10,954 nucleotides of DNA from contig CAAFXL010000299.1 in the NCBI GenBank assembly GCA_900767005.1, positions 1 through 10,954 of the forward strand. The letters run 5' to 3'. The notes below the pieces were generated by a model that made no database searches, was not told where the DNA came from, and was given only the letters and a program-made list of their open reading frames with translations. This DNA comes from an uncultured Ruminobacter sp. GTDB lineage: Bacteria > Pseudomonadota > Gammaproteobacteria > Enterobacterales > Succinivibrionaceae. The translations under genes were made by a program, and so were the position numbers. Shown in pieces: positions 6,312-10,954 of the stretch; positions within the stretch are counted from its first letter, which is position 1; every line of letters begins with the position of its first letter.

Positions 6312-6702
6312 GGGGATGATTAGGATTCGACCGGAAGAGTGAAGTCAATATTGCATGTAGAGGTGAGGGTGGCCTCTTAAAAAACTCTCAAAAAGATAAT
6401 CGCAAACGATGAATCTTACGCTTTAGCTGCTTAATAAGTAAGCGAAGCACAAATGTAACAGCAGCTTAAAAACCTGTGTGTTACCCTGGACCTAAGTTTG
6501 CCAATAGGTTTAGTAATCCGGGTCACTTATATTGGATCGAGCAAAGCCTTAGTTGGTGGTGTAGCTTTAAACTTAATCAACCTGGTCTTATTATAGTGTG
6601 TCAGTCCACGATATTAAGGCGAGATTAAAAGACATGACTAAACATGTAGTAATAGAGAGGGAGCCTTTTGGGACGCGGGTTCAAATCCCGCCATCTCCAC
6701 CA
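6312..6702 (+). ncRNA. ssrA: Transfer-messenger RNA (tmRNA, 10Sa RNA)
   Basis: Rescues stalled ribosomes with SmpB: it accepts alanine, enters the A site, then templates a proteolysis tag. The 391-nt gene starts with GGGGATG and ends in an encoded CCA. The 7-bp acceptor stem pairs 6312-6318 with 6692-6698 and has a G.U wobble at the third pair, the alanine identity signal; A6699 is the discriminator. The T-arm is GCGGG (6675-6679)/CCCGC (6687-6691) with loop TTCAAAT. Pseudoknot 1 is visible: GAGG (6360-6363)/CCTC (6373-6376) with TGAGGG (6364-6369)/CTCTCA (6385-6390). The tag frame (6402-6431) encodes ANDESYALAA, and its end pairs AGCTGCT (6425-6431) with AGCAGCT (6460-6466). I did not trace the later pseudoknots. 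It is flanked by its own promoter and terminator. Confidence 0.98.
6402..6437 (+). other. tmRNA tag reading frame (ANDESYALAA, tandem stops)
   Basis: The resume codon GCA at 6402 opens a ten-codon frame, ANDESYALAA, ended by two consecutive TAA codons (6432-6437). It differs from the E. coli tag ANDENYALAA, as I recall it, by Ser for Asn at position 5. The C-terminal LAA recognised by ClpXP is intact. The bases before the resume codon are TAATC, where E. coli has TAGTC. Confidence 0.95.
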
Positions 6703-6731
6703 ATCTAAATATAGAGCATTATGCTTTATAT

Positions 6732-6761
6732 AAGCCTAAGCCTTAAAGGCTTAGGCTTTTT
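6732..6761 (+). terminator. Intrinsic terminator of ssrA
   Basis: AAGCCTAAGCCT (6732-6743) and AGGCTTAGGCTT (6747-6758) form a perfect 12-bp stem with a 3-nt loop, and the T-run continues to 6761. It starts 29 nt after the tmRNA CCA. The following Nudix gene begins only 15 nt later. Confidence 0.92.
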
Positions 6762-6776
6762 GTTTTAAGGTATAAT

Positions 6777-7253
6777 ATGGCTAAAGTCTTTGATTTTATT
6801 GCAACCGTTAGTGTTATCGTAAAATGTCAAAATAAATACCTTTTCGTTGAAGAAATCAATAAAGAAGGCAAACATATTTTTAATACTCCGGCAGGTCACC
6901 TTGAAGGTCATGAATCACCTCTTGAAGGAGCAATGCGCGAACTTAAAGAAGAATCAGGACTTACCCCAAAAAACCTTGATGGGTTTGTGGGGCTCTATTC
7001 ATATCTAAAAAAAGATTACACCTTACTTAGAAGTTGTTTTTATCTAGAGTACCAAGAGTTTCCTAAAGTTTGTCCCAATGATCCTGATGGCGATATTATT
7101 GCAACTCATTGGTTCACCTTTGACGAAATCACTAAGTTAAAAAATCAAATGCGTTCTGAAATGATTTATGATTCAATTTTAGATTTTGAGAAAGGGCAAC
7201 GTTTTCCCCTCTCACTACTAAAAAATTATGAACATTTAAACGATAACCTTTAA
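6777..7253 (+). CDS. NudJ-like Nudix hydrolase, first of a tandem pair
   Basis: A 158-residue Nudix hydrolase. The Nudix box GX5EX7REUXEEXGU is complete at residues 40-62 (G40, E46, R54, E55, E58, E59, G61, L62), so Mg-dependent pyrophosphohydrolase activity is expected. The PAGH before the box and GQRFPLSLL near the C-terminus match E. coli NudJ, which acts on nucleoside di- and triphosphates and on HMP-PP of thiamine synthesis. It is one of two adjacent NudJ-like genes here; this copy is the more divergent around the box (TPAGH rather than QPAGH). The start is supported by TAAGG (6766-6770), 6 nt before the ATG. No promoter is seen between the ssrA terminator and this start, so expression probably relies on read-through from ssrA or a weak promoter I cannot see. 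Family is certain; substrate is inferred. Confidence 0.92.
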   Translation: MAKVFDFIATVSVIVKCQNKYLFVEEINKEGKHIFNTPAGHLEGHESPLEGAMRELKEESGLTPKNLDGFVGLYSYLKKDYTLLRSCFYLEYQEFPKVCPNDPDGDIIATHWFTFDEITKLKNQMRSEMIYDSILDFEKGQRFPLSLLKNYEHLNDNL

Positions 7254-7272
7254 TTTTTAGGATTAAAAATTT

Positions 7273-7734
7273 ATGAGTAATAGATTTCACCCATATGTTA
7301 CTGTAGCTGCTATTATTGAATGTCGAGATAGATTTCTTTTAGTTTCAGAAATTGATGATAGACCATATGAAGTTTATGGGCAACCTGCAGGTCACATCGA
7401 AGAAAAAGAAGACTTAATCGATGCGGTTAAACGTGAAATATTAGAAGAAACTGGATTAAATCTAGAACCACAAGGTATTTCAGGAATCTATAGTTACGTT
7501 AAAGAAAATGAAACAATTATGAGATTTTGTTTCTATATTAAGGATGATTTTTTACCAGATGAATTAAATCCTAAAGACCCTGATGGTGAAATTTTAAGTG
7601 CTAAATGGTATACCAAAGACGAAATTTTTGCCCTAAAGGATAAGTATAGAACAAGACTTGTTAAACATTGTTTTAACGATTATTTTAATGGTCATCGTTA
7701 TCCACTTGAGATGCTTACCACCATTAATCCATAA
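7273..7734 (+). CDS. nudJ: NudJ-like Nudix hydrolase, second of a tandem pair (probable NudJ orthologue)
   Basis: A 153-residue Nudix hydrolase, the same length as E. coli NudJ. Residues 40-62 form a full Nudix box (G40, E46, R54, E55, E58, E59, G61, L62). HPYVTVAAII near the start, QPAGH before the box and GHRYPLEML at the end follow E. coli NudJ closely, and the gene lies directly before mnmA as in E. coli, so this copy is the better orthologue candidate. NudJ hydrolyses nucleoside di- and triphosphates and thiamine-related HMP-PP. It follows the first Nudix gene after 19 nt, with AGGA (7259-7262) 10 nt before the ATG, so the two are probably cotranscribed. By eye the two proteins share roughly a third of their residues, spread along the whole length, so the duplication is not recent. 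Confidence 0.93.
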   Translation: MSNRFHPYVTVAAIIECRDRFLLVSEIDDRPYEVYGQPAGHIEEKEDLIDAVKREILEETGLNLEPQGISGIYSYVKENETIMRFCFYIKDDFLPDELNPKDPDGEILSAKWYTKDEIFALKDKYRTRLVKHCFNDYFNGHRYPLEMLTTINP

Positions 7735-7735
7735 G

Positions 7736-7764
7736 TTGAAATTTTTAGATAAAATACCTATAAT
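7736..7764 (+). promoter_or_regulatory. Promoter of the mnmA-hflD-purB operon
   Basis: TTGAAA (7736-7741), 17 bp, and a perfect TATAAT (7759-7764). The -35 box begins directly after the stop codon of the second Nudix gene. Transcription would start near 7771, giving a leader of about 27 nt to the mnmA ATG. Confidence 0.75.
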
Positions 7765-7797
7765 AATGTGATATAGATTAGATTTTTAAGGATAAAA

Positions 7798-8886
7798 ATG
7801 TCTCGCAAAAAAGTTATTGTTGGCATGAGCGGTGGCGTAGATTCATCAGTTTCTGCCTACCTTCTAAAAGAACAAGGTTATGATGTTGTTGGTCTTTTCA
7901 TGAAAAATTGGGAAGAAGATGACACTGATACTTATTGCTCAGCTGCTAAAGATTTAGCGGATGCAAGGGCTGTTTGCGAGAAAATTGGGATTGAACTTAA
8001 AACAGTAAATTTTGCGGCAGAATATTGGGATCGAGTTTTTGAAAAATTTTTATCTGAATATAAAGCAGGTCGCACCCCAAATCCTGATATCCTATGCAAT
8101 AAAGAAATTAAGTTTAAAGCATTCTTAGATTATGCTTTTAGCGTGCTTGATGCTGATTTTATTGCAACTGGTCACTATGTAAGAAGAACTTTTGATGAAA
8201 AACCAAAGCTTCTTCGTGGGACTGATCCAAATAAAGATCAGAGCTATTTCCTTTATACCCTATCTCATGAACAGATTGGTCATTCTCTTTTCCCGGTTGG
8301 TGATATTATTAAACCAAAGGTTAGAGAAATAGCAGCAAAACTTGGACTAGTTACCGCTGCTAAAAAGGATTCAACCGGCATTTGCTTTATTGGTGAAAAA
8401 CGCTTTAATGAATTTTTAAGTAGATTTTTACCTGCTCAACCAGGTGTAATTGAAACTGTTGATGGCAAAGTTATCGGTAAACATGATGGCTTAATGTATC
8501 ACACCTTAGGTCAAAGAAAAGGCTTATTAATTGGTGGCACTAAAGATGGCACTGATGAACCTTGGTATGTTGTAGATAAAGACATTCCAAATAATAAGCT
8601 AATTGTCGCTCAAGGACATAATCACCCAAGACTTATGTCAAAAGGCTTAATTGCGAAAAGCCTTTGCTTTACTAACCGTGAAGAATTTCCCAAAGAACTT
8701 CGTTGCACCGCAAAAACTAGATATCGTCAAGCTGATATCCCATGCGTTGCTTATAATAATGGTTCTGATAGCGTAAAAGTTATCTTTGATGAAGAAGTTG
8801 CTGCCGTAACCCCAGGTCAAAGCTTAGTGCTTTACCAAGGAGAAGAATGCTTAGGCGGTGGTATTATTGAAGAACGTTTTAAGTAA
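7798..8886 (+). CDS. mnmA: tRNA-specific 2-thiouridylase MnmA
   Basis: Thiolates C2 of the wobble uridine U34 in tRNA-Lys, -Glu and -Gln, using ATP to adenylate the base and sulfur relayed through the IscS-Tus proteins in organisms that have them. The 362 residues fit the family (E. coli 368). The PP-loop SGGVDS is at 11-16. The two catalytic cysteines are C100 in PNPDILCNKEIKF and C196 in STGICFIGE, equivalent to E. coli C102 and C199. GHY at 125-127 and HTLGQRKGL around 235-243 are further family signatures, and the C-terminal third matches the beta-barrel domain. AAGGA (7788-7792) is 5 nt from the ATG, behind a near-consensus promoter. It is the first gene of an operon with hflD and purB, an arrangement shared with E. 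coli. Confidence 0.97.
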   Translation: MSRKKVIVGMSGGVDSSVSAYLLKEQGYDVVGLFMKNWEEDDTDTYCSAAKDLADARAVCEKIGIELKTVNFAAEYWDRVFEKFLSEYKAGRTPNPDILCNKEIKFKAFLDYAFSVLDADFIATGHYVRRTFDEKPKLLRGTDPNKDQSYFLYTLSHEQIGHSLFPVGDIIKPKVREIAAKLGLVTAAKKDSTGICFIGEKRFNEFLSRFLPAQPGVIETVDGKVIGKHDGLMYHTLGQRKGLLIGGTKDGTDEPWYVVDKDIPNNKLIVAQGHNHPRLMSKGLIAKSLCFTNREEFPKELRCTAKTRYRQADIPCVAYNNGSDSVKVIFDEEVAAVTPGQSLVLYQGEECLGGGIIEERFK

Positions 8887-8896
8887 GGATTAACCT

Positions 8897-9526
8897 ATGG
8901 CAGCTGATATCCCATTGCAAGCTTTAGGCTTTGCTGCAATGCTTCAAGCAGCAAAGCAACTTTGGTCTCTTGCTCAAGAAGGAGCTTGGAGTGAAGAAGA
9001 AACTATACCTCTAATTAATGCTCTTGCGGTATCAGATCCTTTAACTGCCTATGATGTTTATAAAATCTCGGATGTAATGCCAGGATTTAGATTGTTAGCA
9101 ACTTGTCTAGGTTCCGATAAAAATCCTCAACATATTGCCATTTTAAAATATGTTGAATATGGAATGAAGCTTGAAAGATGTTTACATAAAAGCCAAAATA
9201 ATTTAAATCATTTATTTAATCAGCTTGATAAAGCGATTGAATATGCTGATGAACATCTTTTAAAAGCTACCGATGATGAATATTTACAACTTCTTGATGA
9301 TGTCTATCAAGAAAACATTACAAAAACCAAAGTCTACTCATTTTTAGTTTATGGATTAGAAGAACATTTAAAAAAACCTTCAATTCAAACTAAAATTCGA
9401 GCAATTTTATTATCTCTACTTCGAGCTGTTGTTTTATGGCGTCAGCTTGGTGGAAAAAAAAGAACTCTGATATTTAGAACGATTAGTCTTTCTAGATATG
9501 CAAACGAACTTATTAAACAACATTAA
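8897..9526 (+). CDS. hflD: High frequency lysogenization protein HflD
   Basis: A 209-residue protein of the HflD family (E. coli 213), peripheral to the inner membrane. In E. coli it binds the lambda CII activator and lowers lysogeny; its normal cellular job is not clear. The diagnostic block is near the C-terminus, KIRAILLSLLRAVVLWRQLG at 166-185, matching the KVRATLLAG-RAAVLWHQVGG region of E. coli as I recall it. The rest is mainly predicted helix, and LKYVEYGMKLERCL at 83-96 also follows the family. Overall similarity is modest, but the setting between mnmA and purB settles the identity. AAGGA (8885-8889) overlaps the mnmA stop codon and lies 7 nt before the ATG, so translation is probably coupled to mnmA. 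Confidence 0.93.
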   Translation: MAADIPLQALGFAAMLQAAKQLWSLAQEGAWSEEETIPLINALAVSDPLTAYDVYKISDVMPGFRLLATCLGSDKNPQHIAILKYVEYGMKLERCLHKSQNNLNHLFNQLDKAIEYADEHLLKATDDEYLQLLDDVYQENITKTKVYSFLVYGLEEHLKKPSIQTKIRAILLSLLRAVVLWRQLGGKKRTLIFRTISLSRYANELIKQH

Positions 9527-9548
9527 TTTTTAGGAGTAATAAGTCCTT

Positions 9549-10922
9549 ATGGAACTATCATTATCATCTATAACTGCAGTATCACCTATCGATGGTCGTT
9601 ATGCTGGTAAGTGTGCTGACCTACGTAGCATTTTCTCAGAATTTGGTTTAATGCGTTTTCGTGTTACTGTTGAAGTTAGTTGGTTAAAGAAACTTGCTGC
9701 AACTGACGGTATCACAGAAGTTCCAGCTTTTAGTAAAGAAGCTATTGAATTTCTAGATAACATTGTTAATAACTTTAGCGTAGAAGATGCACAAGCTATT
9801 AAGAAGCATGAATCAGTTACTAACCACGATGTTAAAGCGGTTGAATACTTCCTTAAGGATAAGGTAGCACAATTCCCTGAAATTGATAAAGTAAAAGAAT
9901 TTATCCACTTTGCTTGTACTTCTGAAGATATCAACAATAACTCTCACGCTTTAATGCTTAAGCATGCTCGTGAAGAAGTAATTGTTCCTCAGTTTGAAGA
10001 ATTAATTAATGCTATCACTCAACTTGCTAAGAAATATGCTGATGCTCCAATGATGAGCCGTACTCATGGTCAGCCTGCTTCTCCTACCACTTTAGGTAAG
10101 GAAATGGCTAACGTAGTTTACCGTTTACGTCGTCAGCTTAACCAGATTAAGAATGTTGAAATTTTAGCAAAAATCAATGGTGCCGTTGGTAACTACAATG
10201 CTCACATGAGTGCTTACCCTAACATTGATTGGCAAAAGTTTAGTAAGGAATTTGTTGAAGGTTTAGGTCTAACTTGGAATCCATATACCATTCAGATTGA
10301 ACCACATGATTACATTGCTGAATTATTTGATGCAATTGCTCGTTTTAACACTATCGTTTTAGACTTTGACCGTGATATCTGGGGTTATATCAGTGTTGGT
10401 AGCTTTAAGCAGCGTACTATCGCTGGTGAAGTTGGTTCTTCAACCATGCCTCATAAAGTAAACCCAATTGACTTTGAAAACTCAGAAGGTAACTTAGGTC
10501 TAGCTAATGCAATCTTTAATCACCTATCACGTAAACTTCCAGTAAGTAGATGGCAACGTGACTTAACCGATTCAACCGTATTACGTAACCTTGGTGTTGC
10601 TGTTGGTTATACTGAAATTGCAATTAAGTCTACATTAAAGGGTGTAAGTAAGCTTGAAGCTAATACTCAATTTATGCTTGATGAATTAGATCACAATTGG
10701 GAAGTTCTAGCTGAACCATATCAGACTGTAATGCGTCGTTACGGTGTTGATAAGCCATATGAAAAACTTAAGGCTCTAACTCGTGGTCAGAGAGTAAACC
10801 GTGAAATCATGCTTAAGTTTATCGATACCTTAGATATTCCTGAAGAAGCTAAGGAAAGCTTACGTAAACTTACTCCTGCAAACTACATTGGTGTTGCAGT
10901 TGAATTAGCTAATAACATCTAA
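9549..10922 (+). CDS. purB: Adenylosuccinate lyase PurB
   Basis: Releases fumarate twice in purine synthesis: from SAICAR to give AICAR, and from adenylosuccinate to give AMP. It is a cytoplasmic homotetramer in this family. The 457 residues match E. coli (456) almost end to end. The lyase signature GSSTMPHKVNPIDFENSEGN spans 296-315 and contains the catalytic serine S297 (E. coli S295); H173 in SRTHGQPAS is the catalytic histidine (E. coli H171). TSEDINN at 124-130 and TNHDVKAVEYFLK at 91-103 are further conserved blocks. AGGAG (9532-9536) is 12 nt before the ATG, longer than usual, and can form a 4-bp pairing with TCCT at 9544-9547. The gene lies 22 nt after hflD and is last of the operon within this window; no terminator is visible in the remaining 32 nt. 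Confidence 0.98.
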   Translation: MELSLSSITAVSPIDGRYAGKCADLRSIFSEFGLMRFRVTVEVSWLKKLAATDGITEVPAFSKEAIEFLDNIVNNFSVEDAQAIKKHESVTNHDVKAVEYFLKDKVAQFPEIDKVKEFIHFACTSEDINNNSHALMLKHAREEVIVPQFEELINAITQLAKKYADAPMMSRTHGQPASPTTLGKEMANVVYRLRRQLNQIKNVEILAKINGAVGNYNAHMSAYPNIDWQKFSKEFVEGLGLTWNPYTIQIEPHDYIAELFDAIARFNTIVLDFDRDIWGYISVGSFKQRTIAGEVGSSTMPHKVNPIDFENSEGNLGLANAIFNHLSRKLPVSRWQRDLTDSTVLRNLGVAVGYTEIAIKSTLKGVSKLEANTQFMLDELDHNWEVLAEPYQTVMRRYGVDKPYEKLKALTRGQRVNREIMLKFIDTLDIPEEAKESLRKLTPANYIGVAVELANNI

Positions 10923-10954
10923 AATTATTCATAAATTTCCGTTAAAAATATTAA

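Noticed and set aside
6771..6776. Perfect TATAAT as the promoter of the first Nudix gene
   Set aside because: It touches the ATG, so transcription would start about 7 nt inside the gene; no -35 box is present at the right spacing. It doubles as the spacer between Shine-Dalgarno and start codon.
9532..9547. AGGA/TCCT pairing that could hide the purB ribosome site
   Set aside because: Only four base pairs with an 8-nt loop; too weak to claim a regulatory switch.
9599..9937. Minus-strand 112-codon open frame inside purB
   Set aside because: Antisense to a highly conserved part of purB, with no ribosome site or known motif.
1..10954. Mobile element, CRISPR array, toxin-antitoxin, prophage or defence genes; tmRNA as an integration target
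   Set aside because: ssrA is a frequent integration site, but its 3' end here is followed at once by its own terminator and housekeeping genes; no integrase, no repeated 3' tmRNA fragment and no spaced direct repeats were seen.

Overview
The window is an AT-rich, gene-dense chromosomal segment of core metabolism and translation quality-control genes from a gammaproteobacterium. The evidence for that placement is an E. coli-type 416-residue isocitrate dehydrogenase, an HflD protein (a family largely confined to gammaproteobacteria), an ssrA RNA with an E. coli-like tag, and the gene order icd ... nudJ-mnmA-hflD-purB, which from memory mirrors the purB-hflD-mnmA-nudJ-rluE-icd neighbourhood of E. 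coli. Low G+C with E. coli-like proteins would fit an anaerobic lineage such as the Succinivibrionaceae. That placement is a guess, not something the sequence proves.

Layout. Positions 1-166 hold stem-loops ending transcription from both sides. Positions 167-3952 form a minus-strand operon, transcribed as ygiQ (radical SAM) > a lipoprotein with an EF-hand-like loop > a MarC/YchE membrane protein, closed by an intrinsic terminator at 111-147. Positions 3953-4280 are a divergent control region with an extended -10 promoter for ygiQ, a near-consensus promoter for icd and two inverted repeats. icd (4281-5531) is monocistronic and ends at a strong terminator. smpB (5747-6220) and ssrA (6312-6702) follow, so both dedicated parts of trans-translation are adjacent. 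ssrA has its own near-consensus promoter and its own terminator. Two different NudJ-like Nudix hydrolases (6777-7253 and 7273-7734) come next, then a promoter and the mnmA-hflD-purB operon (7798-10922).

Function. smpB and ssrA rescue stalled ribosomes. mnmA thiolates tRNA wobble uridines, purB acts twice in purine synthesis, icd supplies 2-oxoglutarate, and the Nudix enzymes clean up phosphorylated metabolites. I see no mobile element, CRISPR array, phage gene, defence island or tRNA gene, and no clear new multi-gene system.

The observations most worth following are: (1) an Icd with E. coli-type catalytic residues but most NADP 2'-phosphate contacts replaced, suggesting NAD+ or dual cofactor use; (2) a 24-nt hairpin element found 22/24 identical just upstream of both smpB and ssrA; (3) a tandem pair of divergent NudJ paralogues whose first member starts 15 nt after the ssrA terminator; (4) an uncharacterised EF-hand-like lipoprotein coupled to ygiQ.
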